The notes below the pieces were generated by a model that was given only the letters and a program-made list of their open reading frames with translations, was not told the DNA's origin and made no database searches. The translations under genes and the position numbers were made by a program. From the NCBI GenBank assembly GCA_963763215.1, contig CAVXNX010000017.1:1-64000 (forward strand): a stretch of DNA of 64,000 nucleotides. Direction: 5' to 3'. The first letter of the stretch is position 1. The number at the start of each line of letters is the position of its first letter. This stretch comes from DASQZK01 sp963763215 (GTDB lineage Bacteria; Bacteroidota; Bacteroidia; Bacteroidales; GCA-2748055). Positions 9,892 through 19,112 of the stretch are shown here, in pieces.

Positions 9892-11091
9892 TTACCAGAA
9901 ATCCGGTTTAATCCGGGTCCCCCTGACGGTACAATCCACACAATAGCGGTTGTCGCTCCAGACTTTACGGCCGTCATAGGTCCCGTAGAGATAGAGCCTG
10001 ACATAATCAGCAGGGTCGGTGGACCAACCGCAACCGTCGAACGCATTTCCCGGGGTGACATGGTGGTCTTCAGGCAGGATAAAGATTCTTCGTGTCTTCA
10101 TTCCGGAAGCCATAAAATAGCCCAGGGCCTTCTCGCCGGAGCTGCAACAGGAGATGTTACCGAAAACCTGCCCGGGGTTTGTGGAATAAAGTCCTGCGGT
10201 TTCAACATTGGCATCTCTCAACCTGCGCAGGATCCCGTAGACTTCCTTATCGATCGCATACTGTCTGACAAGTATGCTGTACCGGATATTCAGCTTGTCA
10301 CCCGGCGGACCGATGGATTGCAGCAGAAAATGTTTCACGGTCCGGTCCGGGTACCCGGTAGTGGAAGTGACGAGGATCTTCCTTGTCGGTTCGGTGATCC
10401 AGCATTTTTGTTCATTCGCGGCATCAATGGTGATGGTTTCCCATGAAGGCGGTTCGTAAGAGAATACATTTGGATTTGGTGGCCCATGGTCCACCAGGAT
10501 GCGTGTGGGCATATGGAACTCCCACGTTTCGTCACAATCCCAGCGGAAATACATTTCCTGGTCAGCAGGTTTGCTGTCGGCAAGGATGTTGAGCCAGGTC
10601 TCCGTGACCGGCTTATCTCCTTCGAAATGCGTTATTTCGGTCTCCTCAAAATAGACGGAATCGATATCCGGCACGGCGGTGAGCAGTTGAGGGGAAGATT
10701 CGTACTCTTTCCCATCGGCAGTGGCAATGGTAAGGATGTAGGTATTCCCGGTATCGCCTTTCAGATCTTCTTCGGCCGTCCGGTACCAACCACCGGTAGA
10801 CTCCAGAAGATGATAATCGTGCCCCTTGTCGTCGATGATGTGGACATCGGCGCCAGTGACAGGCGGTTCACTTTCGTTGACGCTCAGGTTATTGAAAATA
10901 TCGACGGATTGGGTCAGCTTCACCGAAAAGGGTCCCATCGCGTCGGTGACCGTTCCCTGGACCACCAGGATGGGTTGTGTATCTTTCACATCGATGACGG
11001 GCCGGTAAGGATCGACGCATGCGGGAATCGTCAAAATACCGGCAGCCAGGCTGACGGAGATTGTGTAAACACGGAATTTCATGGCCTTCAT
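9892..11091 (-). CDS. DUF4249 family outer-membrane lipoprotein (second copy)
   Basis: This is a 399-residue protein starting at the ATG at 11091; 11094 and 11082 are equally possible. The open frame continues upstream to 11376 but overlaps the neighbouring gene and lacks a signal sequence. The N-terminus carries a hydrophobic segment ending in the lipobox IPAC, followed by VDPYRPVIDVKDTQPILVVQG, typical of DUF4249. Ig-like beta-strand repeats follow (GTVTDAMGPFSVKL; GADVHIIDD; YILTIATADGKEY). The C-terminus has paired cysteines (SCCSSGEK; CVDCTVRG). DUF4249 proteins are Bacteroidota-specific and usually sit next to TonB receptors. Their biochemical role is unknown. It is a clear paralogue of the next gene upstream, so the pair arose by tandem duplication. 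Confidence 0.85.
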   Translation of the reverse strand: MKAMKFRVYTISVSLAAGILTIPACVDPYRPVIDVKDTQPILVVQGTVTDAMGPFSVKLTQSVDIFNNLSVNESEPPVTGADVHIIDDKGHDYHLLESTGGWYRTAEEDLKGDTGNTYILTIATADGKEYESSPQLLTAVPDIDSVYFEETEITHFEGDKPVTETWLNILADSKPADQEMYFRWDCDETWEFHMPTRILVDHGPPNPNVFSYEPPSWETITIDAANEQKCWITEPTRKILVTSTTGYPDRTVKHFLLQSIGPPGDKLNIRYSILVRQYAIDKEVYGILRRLRDANVETAGLYSTNPGQVFGNISCCSSGEKALGYFMASGMKTRRIFILPEDHHVTPGNAFDGCGWSTDPADYVRLYLYGTYDGRKVWSDNRYCVDCTVRGTRIKPDFW

Positions 11092-11218
11092 CATATATCC
11101 GGGCGCTTTCCATCGTACCGGAATGGACGAACCAACGGAGGCCCGCACATTTCGACTGGCCGTTGCTTCGTGAAAAATGAGAACGATCCGGTTGCCTAAT
11201 AACTGATCCATCAGGCTT

Positions 11219-12406
11219 CTATTGCCAGAAGCCGGGTTCAACACCCGAGCCGTAAATCCGGCAATCGGAACAATACAGATCCTGGGTGTACACGGTTTCC
11301 CCCGTCCCGATCGAAGTGCCATAGACAAAAACAACGACCCGGGGATTGGGGTGGGTGGTGTAAATACACCCGGCATAAGGACTGACCGATTTCATGGTTT
11401 GATCCCCGGGATTGATAAAGATCCGTTCCGACCTGACGGCAGAGGCACCGAAATATCCCAGGGCTTTCCCGGCCTGATCGCACCGGTCGATATTCCCGAA
11501 GGTCTGCGCCGGTATCCGGTCGTACATCCCTCCCGTCTGCTCATTGGCCTCTTTCAGCATTTTCCAGAACCTGTACATTTCCTCGCTCAGGGCATATTGT
11601 TTGACTAAGATACTGTATTTGACATTAAGCCGGTCATCTCCCTGTTTGATCGAGGTGAGCAACATTCCGCTCACGTTGTTCCGGGGGTTGTTCTTACCGG
11701 TTCCGATCAGGATAGATGCGGAAGGTTTGGTGATCCAGCACTTTTCCTTTATCCCCGGGGCAAGGTCAACGTTCATGTTGACGATGGATCCGGCCGATTC
11801 ACCCGTTTTCACCCGGATGTCCTGCTTGTTCATATGGATCTCCCAGGTTTCACTGTAGGTCCATTTCAGGAATTCCGGAGATCCGGCGGAAGGTTTCGAA
11901 TCGACGTAGATATTCAGTTGTTTCCCGGTCACCTCGTTCTGGTTTTCCAGCGAAGTCACGGCTTCCTCCCTGAAGTAAACGCTATCGATGTCCGGGGCAT
12001 CGAGCATGCGGACGGGAGTGGATTCGTACTGCTGACCATCGTCGGTGGTGATATTCAGGGTATATGTTCTCCCTGGCGCGCCTTTCAGGTGTTGGTCGGC
12101 GGTTTCGTACCACCCGTTTTTGGTATAGGAAAGCTGGAAAATCGTCCCCAGGTCATCGATGATCCGGACGTCGGCTCCCAGAACGGAATCCACCTGGATC
12201 TGGGGCTTATTAAGGGCTTCGGTGCGGGAAAGTTTCACGCGGAACGGACCTTCCTCATTGGTGACTTCACCTTCCACCACAAGCACAGGAGAAGCATCGC
12301 CTTCATCAATCCGTGGCATGTAACTGTCGACGCATGAGTTGGCCAGGGCCAGCACGAAAACCAGCAGCAGGAAGGGCTTAAAGATGATTTCTTTCATAGT
12401 TGTCAT
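11219..12406 (-). CDS. DUF4249 family outer-membrane lipoprotein (first copy)
   Basis: This is a 395-residue protein. ATG codons at 12406 and 12397 are both plausible; the second gives a standard MKEIIFKPFLLLVF signal. The lipobox is LANSC, followed by VDSYMPRIDEGDASPVLVVEG. The fold pattern repeats that of its neighbour: GEVTNEEGPFRVKLSR, GADVRIIDDLG, TYTLNITTDDGQQYES, and the end motif CSDC before a Phe-Trp-Gln terminus. It is the first gene of the leftward group that leads to the TonB receptor. It probably acts as a surface lipoprotein assisting the receptor, as inferred from the repeated association of these families. Nothing indicates the ligand. Confidence 0.86.
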   Translation of the reverse strand: MTTMKEIIFKPFLLLVFVLALANSCVDSYMPRIDEGDASPVLVVEGEVTNEEGPFRVKLSRTEALNKPQIQVDSVLGADVRIIDDLGTIFQLSYTKNGWYETADQHLKGAPGRTYTLNITTDDGQQYESTPVRMLDAPDIDSVYFREEAVTSLENQNEVTGKQLNIYVDSKPSAGSPEFLKWTYSETWEIHMNKQDIRVKTGESAGSIVNMNVDLAPGIKEKCWITKPSASILIGTGKNNPRNNVSGMLLTSIKQGDDRLNVKYSILVKQYALSEEMYRFWKMLKEANEQTGGMYDRIPAQTFGNIDRCDQAGKALGYFGASAVRSERIFINPGDQTMKSVSPYAGCIYTTHPNPRVVVFVYGTSIGTGETVYTQDLYCSDCRIYGSGVEPGFWQ

Positions 12407-12658
12407 ACCATTGCTAATCCAAAACAGGAGGATTCCCCGTCTTTTCCTTTCAAATCCATGGTGAAGGTACTATTTTTGAAAGGAATATTACATTACAAAC
12501 GATAAATAAGTGAAATTATTAACATAACCTTTTGGTTTGACGGATTGGTTTATGGGGCAGGAAATCTTCACGGGTGATCTTTAAGGTGGGTGATGAAGGT
12601 CTCAAATGGTGGAGGGTGAAGCGGATAGAAGGGGGCGAAATAAAATTTTCAAATTAAG

Positions 12659-12689
12659 TTTTGCGGTTCTAAAAAAACATGTATTTTTG
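12659..12689 (+). promoter_or_regulatory. Bacteroidota-type promoter for tRNA-Asp
   Basis: TTTTG at 12659-12663 and TATTTTTG at 12682-12689 match the Bacteroidota -33 TTTG and -7 TAnnTTTG boxes with an 18-base gap. The tRNA starts 42 bases after the -7 box. The rest of the 320-base gap back to the DUF4249 start shows no gene. Confidence 0.6.
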
Positions 12690-12730
12690 CAGGGCATTTG
12701 AGAAACACAGCGTGTTGATCAAAGCGACCC

Positions 12731-12807
12731 GGTTCGGTAGTTCAGTTGGTTAGAATGCCGGCCTGTCACGCCGGAGGTCGCGGGTTCGAGTCCCGTCCGG
12801 ACCGCCA
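12731..12807 (+). tRNA. tRNA-Asp (anticodon GTC)
   Basis: The acceptor stem GGTTCGG (12731-12737) pairs with CCGGACC (12797-12803). The anticodon arm is CCGGC-CTGTCAC-GCCGG with anticodon GTC. The T-arm is GCGGG-TTCGAGT-CCCGT. The discriminator is G and the CCA end is encoded in the DNA (12805-12807). All four arms fold, and the sequence is very close to bacterial tRNA-Asp. Confidence 0.97.
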
Positions 12808-12810
12808 AAT

Positions 12811-12845
12811 AAGCCTGAAAGTCATTGATTTTCAGGCTTTTTTGT
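12811..12845 (+). terminator. Rho-independent terminator after tRNA-Asp
   Basis: AAGCCTGAAA (12811-12820) pairs with TTTCAGGCTT (12830-12839) around a 9-base loop, followed by a T-run. It begins four bases after the tRNA CCA end. Confidence 0.85.
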
Positions 12846-12936
12846 TATTACGCAACCCATTTCCCTTCAAAATAAACAACCAAATCTGATCATTCAACCC
12901 ATCTTTTTTCAAAACATGTCCTCATATGCCATTTGT

Positions 12937-12955
12937 AATTTACATTTTGTAAATT
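12937..12955 (-). terminator. Small hairpin past the GxxExxY gene, possible terminator
   Basis: AATTTACA and TGTAAATT form an 8-base-pair stem with a 3-base loop, ten bases past the stop of the leftward GxxExxY gene. It is AT-rich with no strong T-run, so the terminator call is tentative. Confidence 0.35.
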
Positions 12956-12964
12956 GCAGAATCG

Positions 12965-13360
12965 TCATATTTTATTGTTTACTACCCTCTTAAATTGCAG
13001 ACGTGTGTTTCCGAAATTGATCAGCAATCCGGTTTTCATATCATAAGCCTCAAGATAATTGATCGCCTGGGCAAGATCCCGGTCCGTTAATTCGGAAATG
13101 GCTTTGATTTCAACCATGATCTTTTCCATCACGAAAAAATCCACCCGCCTGGTTCCTACATCATGTCCCTTATATTTCAACGGCATGGTTTTTTCCCTTT
13201 CATGCAGGATATCATTCATATCCATCTCAATAGACAACGCCCTTTGGTATACAACTTCCTGGAAACCGTTACCAAGAATGCGATGAACTTCCATTGCACA
13301 TCCAATAATTTTTCCCGTCAATTCGGAATCGGGGTATTGGGGATCGATATAATCTGACAT
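12965..13360 (-). CDS. GxxExxY family protein (PD-(D/E)XK nuclease-like)
   Basis: This 131-residue protein has the defining GxxExxY motif as Gly32-Phe-Gln-Glu35-Val-Val-Tyr38, preceded by IIGCAMEVHRILGNG. Downstream, Asp74 (RRVDFFV) and Glu84-x-Lys86 (IMVEIKA) fit the Asp...ExK core of the PD-(D/E)XK nuclease superfamily to which Pfam assigns this family (PDDEXK_3). The conserved C-terminal pattern (INYLEAYDMKTGLLINFG) is present. The family is widespread in environmental Bacteroidota and no biochemical function is established. The first repeat unit of a 1.9 kb array begins about 20 bases upstream of the start codon, so the array is its upstream region. The frame is intact. Nuclease activity is inference from the motif. 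Confidence 0.88.
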   Translation of the reverse strand: MSDYIDPQYPDSELTGKIIGCAMEVHRILGNGFQEVVYQRALSIEMDMNDILHEREKTMPLKYKGHDVGTRRVDFFVMEKIMVEIKAISELTDRDLAQAINYLEAYDMKTGLLINFGNTRLQFKRVVNNKI

Positions 13361-13379
13361 ATTCGATATTTTATAACTG

Positions 13380-15246
13380 TGATGGAAATGATTGCATCAT
13401 TCAGGTTCGAACTATGATGGAAATGATGGAATGATGGACTATGTTACCCTCATTGATTTTCGAACTATGATGGAAATGATGGAATGATGGACTATGATAC
13501 CCCCATTGATTTTCGAACTATGATGAAAATGATGGAATGATGGACTATGATACCCTCATTGATTCAGCAATTTCTTCAACATCATAGTATTCATTTCATC
13601 ATTCATATCAAATCAATTTCTTCAACATCATAGTATTCATTTCATCATTTAATCATAGTCCAAAAGTCGTCGTTCAGTTTCGAACTATGATGGAAATGAT
13701 GGAATGATGGACTATGATACCCCCTTTAATTCAGCAATTTCTTCAACATCATAGTATTCATTTCATCATTCAATCAATTTCTTCAACATCATAGTATTCA
13801 TTTCATCATTCAATCAATTTCTTCAACATCATAGTATTCATTTCATCATTCAATCAATTTCTTCGACATCATAGTATTCATTTCATCATTCAATCAATTT
13901 CTTCAACATCATAGTATTCATTTCATCATTCAAGTCATAGTTCAAAAGTCAATCGTTTCAGGTGCGAACATCATAGTATGGATTTAATGATTGAATCATG
14001 GACTATGAATACGTCATTCAGTTTCGAACTTGATGGAATTGATTCGAATGATGGACTATGATACCCCATTTCATCATTCAGTCAATTTCTTCAACATCAT
14101 AGTATTCATTTCATCATTTAATCATAGTCCAAAAATCGTCGTTCAGTTTCGAACTATGATGGAAATGATGGAATGATGGACTATGATACCCCCTTTAATT
14201 CAGCAATTTCTTCAACATCATAGTATTCATTTCATCATTCAATCATAGTTCAAAAGTCATCGTTCAGGTTCGAACTATGATGGAAATGATGGAATGATGG
14301 ACTATGATACCCCCATTGATTCAGCAATTTATTCGACATCATAGTATTCATTTCATCATTCAATCATAGTTCAAAAATCGTCATTCAGTTTCGAACTATG
14401 ATGGAAATGATGGAATGATGGACTATGATATCCCCATTGATTCAGCAATTTATTCGACATCATAGTATTCATTTCTTCATTCAATCAATTTCTTCAACAT
14501 CATAGTATTCATTTCATCATTCAATCAATGTGTCTTCAACATGGATAGGAATGATGGACTATAATACCCTCATTATTCAAGCAATTAATCTATCAACATC
14601 ATAGTATTCATTTCATCATTTAATCATAGTTCAAAAGTCGTCATTCAGTTTCGAACTATGATGAAAATGATGGAATGATGGACTATGATACCCCCTTTGA
14701 TTCAGCAATTTCTTCAACATCATAGTATTCATTTCATCATTCAATCAATTTCTTCAACATCATAGTATTCATTTCATCATTTAATCATAGTCCAAAAATC
14801 GTCATTCAGGTTCGAACTATGATGGAAATGATGGAATGATGGACTATGATACCCCCTTTGATTCAGCAATTTCTTCAACATCATAGTATTCATTTCATCA
14901 TTCAATCAATTTCTTCAACATCATAGTATTCATTTCATCATTCAATCAATTTCTTCAACATCATAGTATTCATTTCATCATTCAATCATAGTTCAAAAGT
15001 CGATATTCAGGTGCGAACTATGATGGAAATGATGGAATGATGGACTATGATACCCCCATTGATTCAGCAATTTCTTCAACATCATAGTATTCATTTCATC
15101 ATTTAATCATAGTTCAAATTGTATTCATTTCATCATTCAATCAATTTCTTCAACATCATAGTATTCATTTCATCATTCAATCAATTTCTTCAACATCATA
15201 GTATTCATTTCATCATTTAATCATAGTCCAAAAATCGTCATTCAGG
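13380..15246. repeat. 1.9 kb array of two inversely related repeat units (about 21 A-type, 12 B-type)
   Basis: Two short units alternate. Unit A has the core catcatagtattcatttcat and recurs about 21 times, with perfect 40-base tandem spacing at 13741, 13781, 13821, 13861 and 13901. Unit B has the core gatggaatgatggactatga and recurs about 12 times. Its first three copies (about 13408, 13461, 13514) are 53 bases apart. Later B copies at 14150, 14271 and 14392 are 121 bases apart, and 14652 to 14813 is 161, which equals 121 plus one 40-base A unit. The reverse complement of B closely resembles A, so neighbouring A and B copies can fold back on each other. No unique spacers lie between repeats and no long reading frame crosses the array. 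It fills the gap between the GDCCVxC gene and the GxxExxY gene, both transcribed leftwards through it or towards it. Confidence 0.95.
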
Positions 15247-15275
15247 TGCGAACTCTGAATTTCTCCGGCTTGCTT

Positions 15276-15491
15276 TTATCCACAACAATCAAACCTGCCG
15301 CTTTCTTGTACCGGCGGACATTTTACGCTCCCGTAGGAGCAGAAAACACAACAATCCCCTTTCTTCGGCCTCAGGATTTTTTTACAATTGGGGCATTCGT
15401 AAAAAATCTGACAGGCATCTGTTGGCATGGTCGTAAGATGGCTAAATCCGCAATATGGGCATGTTATGGTTGACTGCAATTCAATTTTCAT
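15276..15491 (-). CDS. GDCCVxC domain small protein
   Basis: This is a 71-residue protein. I start it at the ATG at 15491 because AAAGAGAATA just upstream gives a ribosome-binding site and MKIELQSTITCPYCGF is the usual beginning. It has an N-terminal CPYC pair, a second CPNC pair, and then the defining GDCCVFC motif followed by SYGSVKCPP. Members of this family are small, Cys-rich, possibly metal-binding or redox proteins, and some carry selenocysteine. This copy uses only cysteine codons. It ends about 30 bases before the repeat array begins. Function is unknown; the family call is firm. Confidence 0.85.
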   Translation of the reverse strand: MKIELQSTITCPYCGFSHLTTMPTDACQIFYECPNCKKILRPKKGDCCVFCSYGSVKCPPVQESGRFDCCG

Positions 15492-16000
15492 TATTCTCTT
15501 TTTAGAAATCTTATCAATCAAAGCTGAGACCTGCATCCCCTGGCTTCATGAAGCCCCGGACACGGCAGGTGGTTCTCATTTCAGTGTATAACGGCACATC
15601 TTAGCCATATTGATATTCACACGTCGTTGAACCATCAACCGACAGGAGAACGCCGGCCGGTTGCGACCAAATCCTTGATGCCGGCAAATTCGCCAAAACG
15701 ACAATGGAAAGAACCAGCAGTTCTCCTTTTAAATTAATTATCCGTGCCATACTGTTTTTCTCATTTTATTCGCTATGGCATCCGTTAGGGAAAAATAAAA
15801 TTACGAAATCATCAGTGTATTGCCATCCTTCAGAGGATATATTTCACAGCCGAAGGGTTTCTCCGTCGTTTTTCGTATTTTTGGCCAGGATGCCGCCTTC
15901 CGGGCCGAAAAAAACAGGCATGCCGCCAGCCCTTCAGTTAAGGGTGGGGGACGGCACCTCTGGCCGGCGTCCTCACCGGATGGAGAGAAAAGACACGTCA
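15492..16000. other. Intergenic region, no gene seen
   Basis: These 509 bases separate the divergent GDCCVxC and DUF2905 genes. An open frame exists on the plus strand but has no protein-like character. TATTTTTG at 15876-15883 fits a -7 box for the DUF2905 gene, though no good -33 TTTG lies at the right distance. Confidence 0.4.
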
Positions 16001-16231
16001 ATGAAGTCCGACATGGGTAAATGGCTTATCGTCATCGGTGTGATCATCATCGTCATCGGATTGATCCTTCAGTTCGCCCCCTTCCTGGTGAAATGGTTCG
16101 GGCATTTACCCGGCGATATCAACATCCGGAGAGGAAATACCCGGATCTTTTTCCCCGTCACCTCGCTGATCCTGGTTAGTGTCGTGGTGACCATCATCGT
16201 GAACCTGGTCAGGTATTTCCGGAATCTTTAG
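16001..16231 (+). CDS. DUF2905 small membrane protein
   Basis: This 76-residue protein starts at the ATG at 16001 (MKSDMGKWLIVIGVIII). It has two transmembrane helices, at about residues 7-30 and 51-70. The short loop KWFGHLPGDINIRRGNTRIF between them is the conserved core of DUF2905. The longer upstream frame is not used because it lacks conserved sequence. Function is unknown; members are found across many bacterial phyla as single small inner-membrane proteins. Confidence 0.88.
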   Translation: MKSDMGKWLIVIGVIIIVIGLILQFAPFLVKWFGHLPGDINIRRGNTRIFFPVTSLILVSVVVTIIVNLVRYFRNL

Positions 16232-16363
16232 CCTGACGACGGAACCCTTTGAGTTCCCTCACGGATGGTCTGTCCCTGCCTTCCCCGGAAATGGGCAAAA
16301 AGGTGTTTTTACCTCACGCTGTACAATTTTTCATTCAGGAGTCAAAGGGTGATAAAATTTCCC

Positions 16364-16371
16364 TAAATTTG
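16364..16371 (+). promoter_or_regulatory. Putative -7 box upstream of the C10 peptidase gene
   Basis: TAAATTTG matches TAnnTTTG, 155 bases before the peptidase start. No clear -33 TTTG lies 19-21 bases upstream, so the call rests on one box. Confidence 0.35.
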
Positions 16372-16526
16372 TTTGAGAAACACGGAATGCAGGGATACTG
16401 TCAACAGCGTTTCATGCTGCAAAAGGTCCTTTGCCTTTTTCTGTTGACTGTTTTCTCGGAGTTTCAGAGGGAGTGATCGAAGATGGCAACCCGTGCTGCG
16501 TCAACGAAAAACCATATTTACATTCG

Positions 16527-19112
16527 ATGAAGTTCCTTCTGTTCTCCGTATTCCTGGCTTTCACCGTGTACGCATCCGGAAAGGATGTGCCGGTCGACCG
16601 GGCCAGGACCGTCGCCACCCGGTTCCTGCTCATCAACCAGCCGGGCCGGTTGAAATCGGGACCGTCCTTCCGTCTTGAACTCGTTGAAATGCCCTCCGGG
16701 TCGCCCGGAATGACAGCCCTCAAATCGGCACCATCCGGTCAGCCTGTTTACATTTTCAACATCAATGCACAGGACGGTTTCATCCTTGTTTCCGGCGATG
16801 ACGGCGCGGTCCCCGTCCTCGGCTATGCCCTGAGCGGCACCTTCGATCCCGTCCGGATCCCTTCCAACTTTAAAAAATGGTTTGAAGGGTATAAGGAACA
16901 GATCCGGTATATCCGGGCGCATCCAGGTGAAGTGACCCGGGAGGTCGAAACCCTGTGGGAAGAGCTGTCCTCCGGCATTTCTTCCCTTCCAAAAGTCCAG
17001 GCCGGCCAGGTCGGCCCCCTGCTGACGAGCCAATGGAATCAGAGCCCCTATTACAATGCCTTATGTCCCCTGGACAATGAGGAGGGTGAACGGACAGTGA
17101 CCGGTTGTGCAGCCACAGCCATGGCGCAGATCATGAACTACTGGGAATACCCCGTGCGGGGCAGCGGCTTCCATTCCTACCAGCACGACACCTATGGCAA
17201 CCTGTCGGCCAACTTCGGGTCGACAACCTATGACTGGTCCTCCATGCCCGACAACCTTACCGGTCCGAACCTGGCTGTCGCGACCCTGATGTACCATTGT
17301 GGCGTCAGCATCGATATGGATTACGGAACGGCTTCGAACGGCGGCAGCGGCGCTTACCTGGTCAGCCTTCGGAGTCCGGTTGAAAATTGCGTGGAATATG
17401 CCTTGAAAACCTATTTCGGTTACAAACAGAGCCTCCACGGGATCGTCCGGCAGAACTATACGACATCAACCTGGATCGCGGCCCTTAAAACAGAGCTCGA
17501 TGCCGGCAAACCAGTCGCTTATGCAGGTTCGGGTTCTGAGGGAGGACATGCCTTCGTGTGCGATGGCTATGATTCCAATAACTACTTCCACTTTAACTGG
17601 GGCTGGTCGGGTTATTACGACGGCTTTTTCAGCCTTGATGCCCTCGATCCGGAAGGAACAGGCATCGGCGGGGGTTCCGGAGGTTATAACAGCAACCAGC
17701 AGGCCCTCATTGGCATCGAGCCACCCGACAATACCGTGAATTACGATCTCACCCTGTATGCTTCTCTCACGATTTCAGAAAACCCGGTGAGGTACACCAG
17801 GGCTTTCGACCTGAAAACCGATGTAGCCAACTTCGGCAAAACAACATTTTCAGGAGATATGGCCATCGCCATGTTCGACGAGAACTACCGTTTCGTGGAA
17901 TTCGGAGGCCTGATGGAAGGACTGTCTCTGGGTAGCAACATGCATTTTAGTGAAGGGCTGACGTTCTCAAACCCGGGATCGGTGACGCTTCTGCCGGGGA
18001 ATTACCATGCCATCACTTTCTTCCGCCCAACAGGAGGGGACTGGACGGCGGCCGGTGACGGTTCCTTCACCAATAACCTCCCGTTTAAGATCTACTACAC
18101 CAGCGACATCGAGCTCTATGATGATTTCGTGATCAGCACCGGTGACGCGATCACCAGCGGCCAACCCTTCACGGTCACTGCCGATATCCTCAACAACGGC
18201 ACCCAGGTGTTCAACGGGGATTTTGAAGTAGCGCTCTACGATATCGAGGGAAATTATGCGGCACCCATAGAGACAGTCAGCGGCGCCGACCTGCAGCCCG
18301 GCTATTATTACGACGACATGGCGTTTCATTCCGAAGGGCTCACCGTCACCCCCGGCACCTATCTCCTGGCGCTCTCGCACAAACCCGCCGGCGGCGAATG
18401 GATCCTCAGCGGTTCATCAAACCATGCCAACCCGGTGAAAATCATCGTCAAAGCCGCTCCCGTCGGGGCCGACAAGTATGAGAACAATGATACGGGAGAA
18501 AAAGCATATGCCTTTAACCTGGCTTTCACGGGAAATTCAGCCTCTGCGACCACCGACGGATCGACGATCCACCTGGGAACGGACGTTGATTTTTACCGTA
18601 TTTCACTTCCCGGGGGTTATAACTATGAGGTGACAGCGCGGGTGCATGACTCATACAACAGCGGGAACGGGCAAACCTATACCGATGATGTCCTCTGGAC
18701 ATGGGACACCGGCAACGGCTGGTCGGAGGCTTACGACGATATCATGGAAGGAACGATCCATGTCGGCAACGGCGGTCAGATCCGGTTCGGCGTGGCTCCG
18801 TTTTATGAGGGTCAGACCGGGACCTATCTCCTCGACATCCGGGTGACGCGAACCGTGGCCAACACCCTGGACCCCTTGCACGACAATGGAACGAAGGTCT
18901 ATCCCAATCCGGCCACTGACAGGCTGACCATCGAAGGTGACGGGATGATCCGGTCGGTTGAGATCACCGATATGCAGGGCAGGACGGTCCTTGAGCGGGA
19001 GGCCGGCAAAGCCGCGATCACAATCGACATTTCAGGACTGGAAGCCGGCGTCTATTTCGTGCATGTCATCCGGGAAAACCAGGTTATCGTTAAAAAGATC
19101 CTGAAACCATGA
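16527..19112 (+). CDS. C10 family cysteine peptidase (streptopain/interpain-like) with T9SS sorting domain
   Basis: This is an 861-residue secreted protease, started at the ATG at 16527 that opens the signal peptide MKFLLFSVFLAFTVYASG. Residues about 22-150 match the Spi/pro-domain of C10 peptidases (ARTVATRFLLINQ; DGFILVSGDDGAVPVLGYAL). The catalytic domain follows: Cys194 in VTGCAATAMAQIMNYW and His341 in GGHAFVCDGYD, with the HFNWGWSGYYDGFF segment that completes the active site. Two or three Ig/CARDB-like domains and a PPC-like domain (YENNDTGEKAYAF) come next. The C-terminus (YPNPATDRLTIEGD ... GVYFVHV) is a type A T9SS signal. The enzyme is therefore exported across the outer membrane and probably cell-surface anchored. 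The frame is intact. The stop overlaps the next start by four bases. Confidence 0.94.
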   Translation: MKFLLFSVFLAFTVYASGKDVPVDRARTVATRFLLINQPGRLKSGPSFRLELVEMPSGSPGMTALKSAPSGQPVYIFNINAQDGFILVSGDDGAVPVLGYALSGTFDPVRIPSNFKKWFEGYKEQIRYIRAHPGEVTREVETLWEELSSGISSLPKVQAGQVGPLLTSQWNQSPYYNALCPLDNEEGERTVTGCAATAMAQIMNYWEYPVRGSGFHSYQHDTYGNLSANFGSTTYDWSSMPDNLTGPNLAVATLMYHCGVSIDMDYGTASNGGSGAYLVSLRSPVENCVEYALKTYFGYKQSLHGIVRQNYTTSTWIAALKTELDAGKPVAYAGSGSEGGHAFVCDGYDSNNYFHFNWGWSGYYDGFFSLDALDPEGTGIGGGSGGYNSNQQALIGIEPPDNTVNYDLTLYASLTISENPVRYTRAFDLKTDVANFGKTTFSGDMAIAMFDENYRFVEFGGLMEGLSLGSNMHFSEGLTFSNPGSVTLLPGNYHAITFFRPTGGDWTAAGDGSFTNNLPFKIYYTSDIELYDDFVISTGDAITSGQPFTVTADILNNGTQVFNGDFEVALYDIEGNYAAPIETVSGADLQPGYYYDDMAFHSEGLTVTPGTYLLALSHKPAGGEWILSGSSNHANPVKIIVKAAPVGADKYENNDTGEKAYAFNLAFTGNSASATTDGSTIHLGTDVDFYRISLPGGYNYEVTARVHDSYNSGNGQTYTDDVLWTWDTGNGWSEAYDDIMEGTIHVGNGGQIRFGVAPFYEGQTGTYLLDIRVTRTVANTLDPLHDNGTKVYPNPATDRLTIEGDGMIRSVEITDMQGRTVLEREAGKAAITIDISGLEAGVYFVHVIRENQVIVKKILKP

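Noticed and set aside
12696..12708. Shared tttgagaaacac string after the promoters at 12.69 and 16.37 kb
   Set aside because: A 12-base match in AT-rich leaders could be chance, and no fold or further similarity supports a regulator.
13380..15246. CRISPR array
   Set aside because: Repeats are directly tandem or alternate with an inversely related unit, with no unique spacers and no cas genes.
15276..15491. Selenoprotein with in-frame UGA
   Set aside because: The GDCCVxC family includes selenoproteins, but all key positions here are Cys codons and the frame needs no UGA read-through.
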